Shown here one piece after another: positions 36,025 through 44,377 of a stretch of 64,000 nt of DNA. A program made the translations under genes and the position numbers. This stretch comes from an uncultured bacterium (lineage in GTDB: Bacteria; Cyanobacteriota; Vampirovibrionia; Gastranaerophilales; Gastranaerophilaceae). The DNA is taken from positions 99,042-163,041 of the forward strand of contig CASDWY010000024.1 in assembly GCA_949284985.1 (NCBI GenBank), given 5' to 3'. Positions within the stretch are counted from its first letter, which is position 1, and each line of letters opens with the position of its first letter. Below the pieces are notes generated by a model. That model did no database searches. It saw only the letters and a program-made list of their open reading frames with translations, and was not told the DNA's origin.

Positions 36025-36369
36025 TTATTCAGCATCTTTTTCTTCAGTAGTTTCAACTGTTTCTTCAGTTTTAACTTCTTTAGTTTCAACTGCTTCTTCA
36101 GTTTTAACTTCTTTAGTTTCAACTTTTTCTGCTTTTTTAGCAGTTGTTTTCTTTTTAGTTGGTTTAGCTTCTGAAGTTTCTGCTTTATAGTCTTCGTGTT
36201 TAATACTTGCAGGTTTGCCTTTATAGTAACCGCATGCTGTGCAAACTGTATGTGCTAATGCAATTGCTCCGCATTTAGGGCATGTTACTGTAGCAGGCTT
36301 AGATGCTTTCCAATTTGATCTTCTGTGTCCTTGAGCTGATGCGCCCGTTCTTTTCTTTGGTACTGCCAT
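36025..36369 (-). CDS. rpmF: 50S ribosomal protein L32 with long C-terminal tail
   Basis: The first 60 residues are an ordinary L32, with MAVPKKRTGASAQGHRRSNW and a zinc motif CPKCG-x9-CTACG. Residues of about 65-114 form a tail absent from E. coli L32 (57 residues). It is rich in Lys, Glu, Thr and Val, with an 11-residue unit (VETKEVKTEEA) repeated twice and a partial third copy. The tail should be disordered. The gene follows yceD by one base, the conserved yceD-rpmF pairing, and leads into plsX and the fatty acid genes. Confidence 0.95.
   Translation of the reverse strand: MAVPKKRTGASAQGHRRSNWKASKPATVTCPKCGAIALAHTVCTACGYYKGKPASIKHEDYKAETSEAKPTKKKTTAKKAEKVETKEVKTEEAVETKEVKTEETVETTEEKDAE
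36051..36116. repeat. two 33-base tandem repeats in the rpmF tail
   Basis: Copies at 36051-36083 and 36084-36116 differ at one base, and a shorter remnant follows. They encode the 11-residue units of the L32 tail on the minus strand. Slippage at such repeats could vary tail length between strains. Confidence 0.85.
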
Positions 36370-36370
36370 T

Positions 36371-36865
36371 TTACTTATCCTTTTCTAGTTTTATATTTTT
36401 AAATATATCTAATCTTGGGTCGGAGATTTCTTTCTTGACATATTTTTCTAGCATTTCATCTCCTACACAATTTATATCACAAACAATCTGATTTGGGGAG
36501 TTTAATATTACAGATTGATAAATTAAATCTTCTAAATCTATTTCTTTTTTATCGCCAAGTTCTTCCAAAAAATTGTTTTCTTTTAGCTCTATTTCACCGT
36601 CCATACCGTTAAACAGATTTCCAAGCATGTATTTTTCATTTAAATTTATATCTATATTTCTGTTAAATTCTTTTAAGCAGCGCACGCATGTGCTTTTTAT
36701 TTTACCTTGAATTCTTCCGGTGGCGGTAATAATGTTTCCAAGAAGGGTAAAAGTTATATCTGCTTTAATAGGATTATTTTCGTCGAGTTCTTTTATGGTA
36801 TCTTCGAAATTTATCCTTAGTTTTTGTGCCGGTGCATTTCTTATTTCATCAATTTGAATATACAT
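36371..36865 (-). CDS. yceD: YceD/DUF177 protein
   Basis: This 164-residue protein belongs to DUF177 (YceD), linked to large-subunit rRNA accumulation and encoded just upstream of rpmF in many bacteria. It has the family's pattern of two beta-rich halves with STCVRCLKEF near residue 65 and a later pair of cysteines (CDINCVGDE) that may form a metal or redox site. AAGGA lies six bases before ATG. One base separates it from rpmF. Confidence 0.92.
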   Translation of the reverse strand: MYIQIDEIRNAPAQKLRINFEDTIKELDENNPIKADITFTLLGNIITATGRIQGKIKSTCVRCLKEFNRNIDINLNEKYMLGNLFNGMDGEIELKENNFLEELGDKKEIDLEDLIYQSVILNSPNQIVCDINCVGDEMLEKYVKKEISDPRLDIFKNIKLEKDK

Positions 36866-36945
36866 TCTAATTCCTTGTTATGAGTCAAAGCGTATTAATA
36901 AATTTTAATAATAGAAAAGCTGTTTGTCAAACCTTGTGAAAAATT

Positions 36946-37626
36946 TTAAGAAAAGAAATGACCGCGTTTTGAGTTAATTGTAATTTTATTAAATTCATAG
37001 AGTCTGGCAGGTCTTTTGGAACCTGATTTTGTATATTCATCAAGTTCTTTTAGCATATCTGCAGAAAGAAATTTTTTACGGAAATTTCTTTTATCAAGGT
37101 TTTGTGCCAAAATCAGTTCATAAGATTTTTGCAATTCCGTTAATGTAAATTTATGTGGAAGAAGCTGGTATGCAATTGGGCAAAATTCCAATCTTTCTCT
37201 CATTCTTTTTACTGCATACTCAATAATTTCTTTGTGGTCAAAAGCTAATGGTGGCAGATTATACACTCCATGCCATTCAACTTGAGTAACATCGGCATTT
37301 TTGTCAAAAGCAAGTTTTAAATCGTCTGAACGAATAAGAGCAAAGTATGCGACAGTAATGACCCGAGCGCTAGGGTGGCGTAGTGGGTTACCAAAAGTAT
37401 ATAATTGTTCAAGATACAAGTTTTGAATATTTGTTTTTTCTTTTAGCACACGCAAAGCCGCATCGTCTAATGTTTCTGAAAGTTTTACATATCCTCCGGG
37501 GAGTGTCCACTTCCCTTTAAATGGTTCGTTTGCACGTTTTACAAGCAAAACTTTAAGTTTGTCATTTTGTATAGTAAAGATGACTGTATCGACTGTAATT
37601 TCGTGTGTTTTTGTTAAGTTGAACAT
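36946..37626 (-). CDS. Nudix-domain protein with C-terminal winged helix, NrtR-like
   Basis: The 226-residue protein has an N-terminal Nudix fold and a C-terminal basic region of about 75 residues with a winged-helix look. This is the plan of NrtR, the NAD metabolism repressor known from cyanobacteria and other bacteria. The Nudix box is GGYVKLSETLDDAALRVLKEKTNI in two parts: the expected REUxEE becomes RVLKEK, so two catalytic glutamates are lost and hydrolysis is unlikely. In NrtR such degenerate domains sense ADP-ribose. It follows the lytic transglycosylase by seven bases without its own ribosome site. No NAD gene is near, so the target is unknown. Confidence 0.75.
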   Translation of the reverse strand: MFNLTKTHEITVDTVIFTIQNDKLKVLLVKRANEPFKGKWTLPGGYVKLSETLDDAALRVLKEKTNIQNLYLEQLYTFGNPLRHPSARVITVAYFALIRSDDLKLAFDKNADVTQVEWHGVYNLPPLAFDHKEIIEYAVKRMRERLEFCPIAYQLLPHKFTLTELQKSYELILAQNLDKRNFRKKFLSADMLKELDEYTKSGSKRPARLYEFNKITINSKRGHFFS

Positions 37627-37633
37627 TTTTGTT

Positions 37634-38287
37634 TTACTTTGTACTTATATTTTCCAGACCTACAAACATTGACAGAACATTTGGTGCAACCGGAGCTTTG
37701 TTCTCAGTTGTTTTTTCGCTATGAGTTTCTGATACCGGTTTAATAAGTTTTACTGGGGTTGATTTTTGAGCTTGCTGTGTCGATCTGCTTTTTACATTGT
37801 GAATTACTGGATCGGGATTAGCTTTTTGTTTATTATATTCTGTCATTATATTTGAAACAAATGATCTTGTTTCTTTGAACGGTGGCATGCCTTTATATTT
37901 AGCTACGTTACCCGGACCAGCATTGTATGCAGCCAGTGCCAGTTCAACTGAGCCAAATTTTTGATACATCATTTTGTAATATGTAAGTCCGCCTTTGATG
38001 TTGTCATTTACGTAATAGGGGTTGTAGCCCAATTTTTTTGCTGTAGAAGGCATAAGTTGGAAAACTCCAACGGCTCCGCCTGCACTTCTTTTTTCGTGAC
38101 AAAATTCTGATTCCAACTTTGCTATGCTTAGTGCTAAAGCCGGATCTACACCCATTTCCATAGAATGCTTAACAATATACTCTTTTACTGTAACTTTGGG
38201 TACTCGGTTAGAAGTGCTTGCATTTGCTTGTCCGGATAATAAACTGATTGTTATTATCAGAGTCAAAGTCATTAACTTTCTAATCAT
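37634..38287 (-). CDS. exported lytic transglycosylase, SLT family
   Basis: The enzyme cleaves peptidoglycan glycan strands between MurNAc and GlcNAc, leaving 1,6-anhydro ends. The 217-residue protein has a signal peptide (MIRKLMTLTLIITISLLSGQANA). The catalytic domain has the Glu in AKLESEF near residue 62, GAVGVFQLMPSTAKKLG, and ALAAYNAGPGNVAKYKG. A Lys/Gln-rich tail of about 60 residues follows. GAGGA lies six bases before the chosen ATG. It is the first gene of a pair with the Nudix gene. It likely takes part in wall turnover or recycling. Confidence 0.93.
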   Translation of the reverse strand: MIRKLMTLTLIITISLLSGQANASTSNRVPKVTVKEYIVKHSMEMGVDPALALSIAKLESEFCHEKRSAGGAVGVFQLMPSTAKKLGYNPYYVNDNIKGGLTYYKMMYQKFGSVELALAAYNAGPGNVAKYKGMPPFKETRSFVSNIMTEYNKQKANPDPVIHNVKSRSTQQAQKSTPVKLIKPVSETHSEKTTENKAPVAPNVLSMFVGLENISTK

Positions 38288-38545
38288 TGAAAATCCTCGT
38301 TTATGTAAATTCAAATTTATATAGTTGTTTGTGTATATAATTTAAACTTTCTTAATAATATTATAACAAAAAGATAAAAATTCAAGTTTTATGGGCTTAG
38401 CCTATTTAAACTATTTATGGGCAAGGGTTTGAAAATTTTAACTTTTGTATATTTTGGTTGAAATAAAAAAAATTTTATACTTTTTATTTTATATTTACAT
38501 GATTCAAAAATAAAGTTATAATCTGCTTAGTAAAAGGGATATTTT

Positions 38546-39805
38546 ATGGTAGCAAGCAGTATAGTTATAATTTGTGATGATGAAATATTGGGAAAAGCTA
38601 TACGAGTTAAGCTTTCTTCACTTCGTGAGGTGGATTCTATAAAAATTGCACCCTATAAGGATGCGATATTTGAAATTGAAAGCAATGTTCCGGATGTTAT
38701 TATTGTTTTTGGTGATTTTAAAGATGGCGGTGATTTTGGAATTATTTCTAATATAAAAGCTACGGCTGAATATATTAATGCACCTATATTGTTGGTTACT
38801 GAAGAATTGAGCGAAGATTTTATTGTTAATGGATTTGATGCCGGAGTAGATGATTTTGTTTCTATAAAAAATTCTGATGGTGAGTTTCTTACCAGAGTAA
38901 TTTCTTGTATGAAAAAAAATGAGCTTTTGAGAGAAATAGATGCAAAAAATATACTTTTAAGTGAGTTGAATGTTTTACAAAAAGAATCTGGATTTTATCT
39001 TAAAGATTATTCAAAAAAGGTTTTTGAAAGTGAAATACAAAGTTTGCAAAAATATGGTAAATCTGCAGTTCTAATGATTATCTCTGCTGATATAAATTGT
39101 AAAACGCAACTTACTCCTGCAATTTTGGGACCAATTATAAAAAGCTGTACAAGAAATCGCGATAAAATCGGATTTTATACTGAAGATAAATTTTTTGTTT
39201 TGTTGTCTTCGACAAATTCAAGGGGAGCAATAGCCGTCTATGAAAGAATAAAATCTGCTTTAAATGAAGAATATTCAATTAGTATTGGGGCTTGTGAAAT
39301 AGATAGTTTGAGTTTTGATGAAGTTGAAAAAAATGTTGTTAAATCTGTTAATGAAGCTTTAGAACTTGGTAATACAATAGTGGTTTACGACTCAAAAGAG
39401 GCGGCAGAGCCAATGAACTGGCTTGATAATGAAAATGTAGGACAGAAAAATTTTAAATTTTTCCAAGCTGCATTTTTGAAAAAACTTGAAAATGTTATTG
39501 CGCCTGTTTTTTATCAAATGCAAAAAATATGGGAAGAAAGACTTTTTAATACAACAATAGAGCAGTCTTCTGATGAAAATCAAAGTCTTTTTATTTTAAA
39601 ATCGGGCGAATATGAGGGGATTTTAAAGATAACTTATCCAGGATTTGCTAAAATAAATATTGATGTTTCAAACAATTTTGAAAATGTGCTTCCTAAAGAA
39701 CGTCTTAGTTTGGATTTAAATGAACTTGACGATACAAAGCTTAGTGAAATTTTGCTTAGTTTTATAAAAGAATTTCAAGGCTATTTAAAAAATTTAGGTT
39801 GCTAA
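38546..39805 (+). CDS. degenerate receiver and GGDEF-like protein
   Basis: The 419-residue protein begins as a response regulator receiver (IVIICDDE with D11-D12), but the phosphoacceptor position holds F55 and only D57 two residues later is acidic. Its central part (about residues 150-280) follows the GGDEF plan with SISIGA near the end. At the active-site loop it has TEDKF (residues 212-216), so it should make no cyclic di-GMP. The C-terminal 130 residues are of unknown type. It is probably a signalling scaffold that binds a partner or nucleotide. AAAGGG precedes the ATG. The next gene, an isochorismatase-like hydrolase, follows by 51 bases. Confidence 0.75.
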   Translation: MVASSIVIICDDEILGKAIRVKLSSLREVDSIKIAPYKDAIFEIESNVPDVIIVFGDFKDGGDFGIISNIKATAEYINAPILLVTEELSEDFIVNGFDAGVDDFVSIKNSDGEFLTRVISCMKKNELLREIDAKNILLSELNVLQKESGFYLKDYSKKVFESEIQSLQKYGKSAVLMIISADINCKTQLTPAILGPIIKSCTRNRDKIGFYTEDKFFVLLSSTNSRGAIAVYERIKSALNEEYSISIGACEIDSLSFDEVEKNVVKSVNEALELGNTIVVYDSKEAAEPMNWLDNENVGQKNFKFFQAAFLKKLENVIAPVFYQMQKIWEERLFNTTIEQSSDENQSLFILKSGEYEGILKITYPGFAKINIDVSNNFENVLPKERLSLDLNELDDTKLSEILLSFIKEFQGYLKNLGC

Positions 39806-39856
39806 TTTATTTTTTCAGCTGTACCATGTTTCCGTATAATATTTATTGGAGGCATT

Positions 39857-40396
39857 ATGTTAAATATTGAAAATTCGATTCTTTTAATCATAGATATTCA
39901 AGAACGCTTAGTTGGAATGTTACAAAAAGATTCAATAGTTGAAAAAGCTTGTAATCTTGCAAACGGTACAAAAATTTTAGGAATAAATACTATTGTAACG
40001 GAGCAATATCCTAAAGGTTTGGGCGCTACAATATTACCCTTAAAAGAGGTGATTGCACAAGATGCACAATATTTTGAAAAAACAACGTTTTCTGCACTTG
40101 ATGAAAAAAATATTTTTGAAGCAATAAAACAAACCGGTAAAAAACATGTGATAATTTGTGGTATAGAAGCTCATATTTGTGTATATCAAACAGCTATGGC
40201 ACTTAAAAATCAAGGGTATGAAGTTTCATTAGTTGCTGATGCCAGTGCTTCGAGAAATAAATATGAATTTAAGACAGGCGTTGAGCTTATGCGCCAAAAT
40301 GGTATAAATATTACGTGTGTTGAAATAGTTTTGTTTGAATTATTAAAATCTTCAAAACATCAAAATTTTAAGGAAGTTCAAGCATTAATTAAATAA
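39857..40396 (+). CDS. isochorismatase-family cysteine hydrolase
   Basis: The 179-residue protein has the catalytic triad positions of the family: Asp in IIDIQERL (D13), Lys in FEKTTFSAL, and Cys in GIEAHICVYQTA. The family includes nicotinamidases, isochorismatases and other amidases. The absence of the usual nicotinamidase metal-site pattern leaves the substrate open. A GGAGG ribosome site lies four bases before the ATG. The gene is codirectional with the degenerate receiver gene upstream and bioA downstream (13-base gap). Confidence 0.88.
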   Translation: MLNIENSILLIIDIQERLVGMLQKDSIVEKACNLANGTKILGINTIVTEQYPKGLGATILPLKEVIAQDAQYFEKTTFSALDEKNIFEAIKQTGKKHVIICGIEAHICVYQTAMALKNQGYEVSLVADASASRNKYEFKTGVELMRQNGINITCVEIVLFELLKSSKHQNFKEVQALIK

Positions 40397-40409
40397 TTTA
40401 GGAGAGCTC

Positions 40410-41774
40410 ATGGGTAATAGTAAACGCCAGTTAATAGAAGATGATTTGAAATATATTTGGCACCCTTTTACGCAAATGAAGGTGTATGAAGGTGAAGAAA
40501 AACCTATTATTATAAAAAAGGGAAAAGGTATTTATATAGAAGATATAGATGGTAATAAGTACATAGATGCTGTTTCTTCTTGGTGGGTAAATACTCTTGG
40601 GCATTCTAATAAAAGGTTAAATAAGGCTTTGTATAAACAAGCTAAAACTATAGAACATGTTATTTTTGCAGGTTTTACGCATGAACCGGCTATAAAACTT
40701 GCAAAATCTTTGGTAGAAATGTGTAACAATGATTTGAAACATGTTTTTTTCTCAGATAATGGTTCAACAGCTGTAGAAGTTGCACTAAAAATGGCATATC
40801 AATATTGGGCTCAATCCGGACATCCGGAAAAAAAGAAATTTGTAGCACTAAAAAACTCTTATCATGGAGATACAATAGGTGCGGTTTCTGTAGGCGGAGT
40901 AGATTTGTATCATAAGGTATATAAACCGTTGTTGTTTGATATTATTCAAGCACCCAGCCCATATTGTTACAGATGTCCGTTTGGGTGTGAAAAACAATCA
41001 TGTGCTTTGGAATGTTTAAAAGCTGTAGAAGAAATTTTTGAAAAACATCATCAGGAAATTGCCGGAATAATAATTGAACCTTTAGTTCAGGCGGCAGGTG
41101 GCATGATTATGTACAAGCCTGAGTATATGACGAATTTGCGTAAAATATGTGATAAATATAATATTTTGTTTATTGATGATGAAGTGGCTATGGGTTTTTA
41201 CAGAACAGGTAAACTTTTTGCATATGAACATGCAGGAATTGTTCCAGATATTATATGTGTTGCCAAGGGAATTACCGCTGGATATATGCCTCTTTCTGCA
41301 ACTTTAACTACGGATAAGATTTATGATGCTTTTTATGACGATGATGTGGATGGTTTTAAAACTTTTTATCATGGTCATAGTTATACAGCTAATCCTTTGG
41401 CTATTAGTATAGCTTGTGAAAATTTGAAAATTCTTAAGGAAATGAATATAGAAAAGTATCTCGAACCTAAAATACAAAGATTTTCAAAAGAATTAGAAAA
41501 ATTCCGTTTACATAAAAATGTTGGTGATATTCGCCAATGTGGTATGATTTGTGCTATTGAACTTGTTAAAAATAAAGAAACAAAAGAACCTTTTGCTTAT
41601 AGTGATGAAATAGGTAAAAAAATATATAAAGAAGGGCTTAAATTAGGTGCTATTTTACGTCCAATGCACAATTGCATGTATTTCCTTACACCTTATATTA
41701 TTACAGAAAAAGAAATAACTAAGCTTTTAAATATTGCTTGGAAAGCATTGAATAAAGTTTTACCTAATGATTAA
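40410..41774 (+). CDS. bioA: adenosylmethionine-8-amino-7-oxononanoate aminotransferase
   Basis: BioA makes 7,8-diaminopelargonate, the amine donor step in biotin synthesis, using SAM as donor. The 454-residue PLP enzyme has WHPFTQM near the start, SSWWVNTLGH, GSTAVEVALKMA, and the PLP Lys in VAKGITAGYMPLSATL. AGGAG lies four bases before the ATG. No other bio gene is nearby. Its last 11 bases overlap the end of the convergent glycosyltransferase gene. Confidence 0.95.
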   Translation: MGNSKRQLIEDDLKYIWHPFTQMKVYEGEEKPIIIKKGKGIYIEDIDGNKYIDAVSSWWVNTLGHSNKRLNKALYKQAKTIEHVIFAGFTHEPAIKLAKSLVEMCNNDLKHVFFSDNGSTAVEVALKMAYQYWAQSGHPEKKKFVALKNSYHGDTIGAVSVGGVDLYHKVYKPLLFDIIQAPSPYCYRCPFGCEKQSCALECLKAVEEIFEKHHQEIAGIIIEPLVQAAGGMIMYKPEYMTNLRKICDKYNILFIDDEVAMGFYRTGKLFAYEHAGIVPDIICVAKGITAGYMPLSATLTTDKIYDAFYDDDVDGFKTFYHGHSYTANPLAISIACENLKILKEMNIEKYLEPKIQRFSKELEKFRLHKNVGDIRQCGMICAIELVKNKETKEPFAYSDEIGKKIYKEGLKLGAILRPMHNCMYFLTPYIITEKEITKLLNIAWKALNKVLPND

Positions 41775-42876
41775 ATTTTGGGTATAGCTCATAAAAAATA
41801 TCTTTGGCAAATTTTTCCCAAGTAATATCTTGTGATGTTGCATAGGCTACATTTGCCATTGATTCTGCTTTATCAGGATTTTGAATAATATATTCTATTT
41901 TTTGAGCGAGGTCTTTGCCTGAATATTTTTTTCTTTCAAAGATTAGACCGTTTTTTTGGTGTTCGATTATATCTTTAGCACCTGTTGTAGAGCTAACTAT
42001 AACCGGAACTTTATAGTTCATAGCTTCTGTTACGACTCTTCCAAAAGCTTCGCATAGGCTTGGGCAGACAAGACAATCTAATGAATTATAAAATTTATTC
42101 ATATCATTTTGAAAGTCTAAAAATTCTACATTATTTTTTATATTCCAAAATTTCATGCATAGATTTATTCCAAGATTATTAGCGTATTTTGCATAAATTA
42201 TTTTTGCTTTTATTTGTGGATATTTTTTCTTTAATATTTTTATTGCATCTAATAAAATAAACCCACCTTTTGTGGAAAATCCATTAGCGCTCATTCCTAC
42301 TATAAATTCATTTTTTTTTCTTTTTTTATGTTGTATTTCTGCATTTGGATTAAATTGAAACCCTGGAAATACTACTTTTATTTTTTCTTTAGGCAGGTTA
42401 ATATTTTGAGTATAGTCATCTTTTAAAATTGAGGAGACCACAAATAGTTTGGGGCATTTTCTATAAAAAAACTTATTAAAAATAATTCTATTAAAATGAG
42501 TTAGAAAATGTATTGTTTTATATATAATATTTGGGCAAATTTGCATTCTTTTAGTTATTGATGGAGAATGCATAATTCCGGCAGTATTTGAGAGTGTAAA
42601 TGAATCACATATTATGTAATCGTAGTTTTCATTTTCAGTTATTTTCTTAACTTTTTTATCAAGTTCCATAATTTTCAATGGATTTTTGAAGTCTAAGTCT
42701 GCTGTTATTTTAGCAATTTTATTAATTTTTTGTGTAAAAATTTTGTCTTTATTGCATAAAATAACATCTACCAAAACATTATGTTTTTCACATAAGTTCA
42801 AAAAATATTCTATGTATTCATCCATAAACCCAGAATATAATATTGCCAGTTTGGGTTGGTTTTTTATGTTACTCAT
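41764..42876 (-). CDS. glycosyltransferase family 4 enzyme
   Basis: The 370-residue enzyme has the GT-B fold of family 4, with an N-terminal Rossmann domain and a C-terminal domain containing SLCEAFGRVVTEAMNYKVPVI in two parts. This is the E-x7-E motif that binds the sugar nucleotide. It probably adds a hexose or related sugar to a lipopolysaccharide or capsule; donor and acceptor are unknown. There is no clear ribosome site. It overlaps the bioA stop. Confidence 0.88.
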   Translation of the reverse strand: MSNIKNQPKLAILYSGFMDEYIEYFLNLCEKHNVLVDVILCNKDKIFTQKINKIAKITADLDFKNPLKIMELDKKVKKITENENYDYIICDSFTLSNTAGIMHSPSITKRMQICPNIIYKTIHFLTHFNRIIFNKFFYRKCPKLFVVSSILKDDYTQNINLPKEKIKVVFPGFQFNPNAEIQHKKRKKNEFIVGMSANGFSTKGGFILLDAIKILKKKYPQIKAKIIYAKYANNLGINLCMKFWNIKNNVEFLDFQNDMNKFYNSLDCLVCPSLCEAFGRVVTEAMNYKVPVIVSSTTGAKDIIEHQKNGLIFERKKYSGKDLAQKIEYIIQNPDKAESMANVAYATSQDITWEKFAKDIFYELYPKFNH

Positions 42877-43033
42877 TAAACTTTTAAATTTTATATAAAA
42901 TTATAACTTCAAAAGTATACAATTCATAGTATAGAATGTCAAATTAAATTAGAGAATACAAAATCTATTATAAGGTGATTGAAATAATTTTCTTTTTAAA
43001 GTATAAAGATTATAATTGAAGTGAAGGTAAAAT

Positions 43034-44374
43034 ATGAAAATTGTTATATTTGGTGCTAACGAAGTAGGATGTCTTCTTGCGACTGAGCTTTTTGAAGATC
43101 ATGATATTATTGTTATAGATAAAGAAGAAAACAGATCAGAAGATTTTAAAAAACTTGATATAGAGTTTATTTTTGGGAATGCATCTAATATTGATGTGCT
43201 TCAAAAGATTAATATAAAAGATGCGGATGTTTTTATAGCTTGTACAAACATGGATGAGGCAAATATAGTAGCATGTCTTACCGTAAAGCGGATGTCTATG
43301 GCAAAAACAGCTTGTTTTGTTAGTAAAGAAGAATATATAGAGTCGTTAAGTCTTATAAAAGGATCTGAGTACCAAGCGGGTTTAATGATAGACAGTGTAA
43401 TTTGGCCCGAGGAATTACTTACTCAGGAGCTTTTTAGAATAATTACAGTTCCCAAAGCTATAGATGTTGAAAATTTTGCACATGGAAAAGCAAGATTGTT
43501 AGAATATAGAATTAAAGAAGACTCTTTATTGCTCGGAAAACAAATTAAAGATTGCGTCTTCCCGGAAGAGACTCTGGTTGTTGGAATAACTAGAAATAAC
43601 GAATTATTTATACCAACAGGATTAACTACGTTTGAAGATGAAGATAAAGTTATTTTTATGGGTTCTGCAATGTCTTTAGATATTTTAGCGGGTTCAATGT
43701 TTAAAGATGGAAACAAAGTTCGGACTGCTGGGATTATTGGCGGTGGAAATGTTGGTCTTATGTTGGCACAAGATTTAGAACGAGCAAATATTCGTACCAA
43801 AATTATAGAAAAAGATTATAAGCGTTGTGAATATTTAACGGAAAACTTAAAAAAAACATTAGTTCTTAATGGAGATGGTACGGATTTAGAGCTTTTGCGT
43901 GCTGAGGAATTTAATGAGTTTGATGTTTTGATAAGTGTTACTAATAATGATGAAAAAAATTTATTATGTTCTTTATTAGCCAAGCAATTAGGCGTAAACA
44001 AAGTTATTACAAGAGTGTCCAAATCATCTAATATTGAGCTTTTTGAAAAAGTTGGTATAGATGTGGCGATGTCTCCTAAAGAAGCAGCAATTAATGAAAT
44101 AATAAATACTTTAATAGAAACAGATATTGATATTCTTGCGACAGTTGAACAAGGTCAAGGAGAAGTTATTGATATTTATATACCTGAAAGTTTTAAGGAT
44201 ACAAGAATTATGGATTTATGCTTACCGGCGAAAGCAATTATAGGAATTATTCGCAGAGGGGCAAAAGTTATAATACCTAAAGGTGACACTTTAGTACGCG
44301 CTAGGGATAGTTTGATTGTATTTACTATGGCTGAAAATTCTACAGCGGTAAAAGATTATTTTCATAAGGAATAA
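43034..44374 (+). CDS. trkA: Trk potassium uptake regulatory subunit TrkA
   Basis: TrkA is the cytosolic NAD-binding ring that gates TrkH potassium uptake. The 446-residue protein has two RCK modules. Rossmann motifs are IFGANEVGCLLA at residue 4 and GIIGGGNVGLML at about residue 234. Each is followed by a TrkA_C-type domain. AAGGT precedes the ATG. It is followed after three bases by trkH, so both are translated from one message. Confidence 0.96.
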   Translation: MKIVIFGANEVGCLLATELFEDHDIIVIDKEENRSEDFKKLDIEFIFGNASNIDVLQKINIKDADVFIACTNMDEANIVACLTVKRMSMAKTACFVSKEEYIESLSLIKGSEYQAGLMIDSVIWPEELLTQELFRIITVPKAIDVENFAHGKARLLEYRIKEDSLLLGKQIKDCVFPEETLVVGITRNNELFIPTGLTTFEDEDKVIFMGSAMSLDILAGSMFKDGNKVRTAGIIGGGNVGLMLAQDLERANIRTKIIEKDYKRCEYLTENLKKTLVLNGDGTDLELLRAEEFNEFDVLISVTNNDEKNLLCSLLAKQLGVNKVITRVSKSSNIELFEKVGIDVAMSPKEAAINEIINTLIETDIDILATVEQGQGEVIDIYIPESFKDTRIMDLCLPAKAIIGIIRRGAKVIIPKGDTLVRARDSLIVFTMAENSTAVKDYFHKE

Positions 44375-44377
44375 TTT

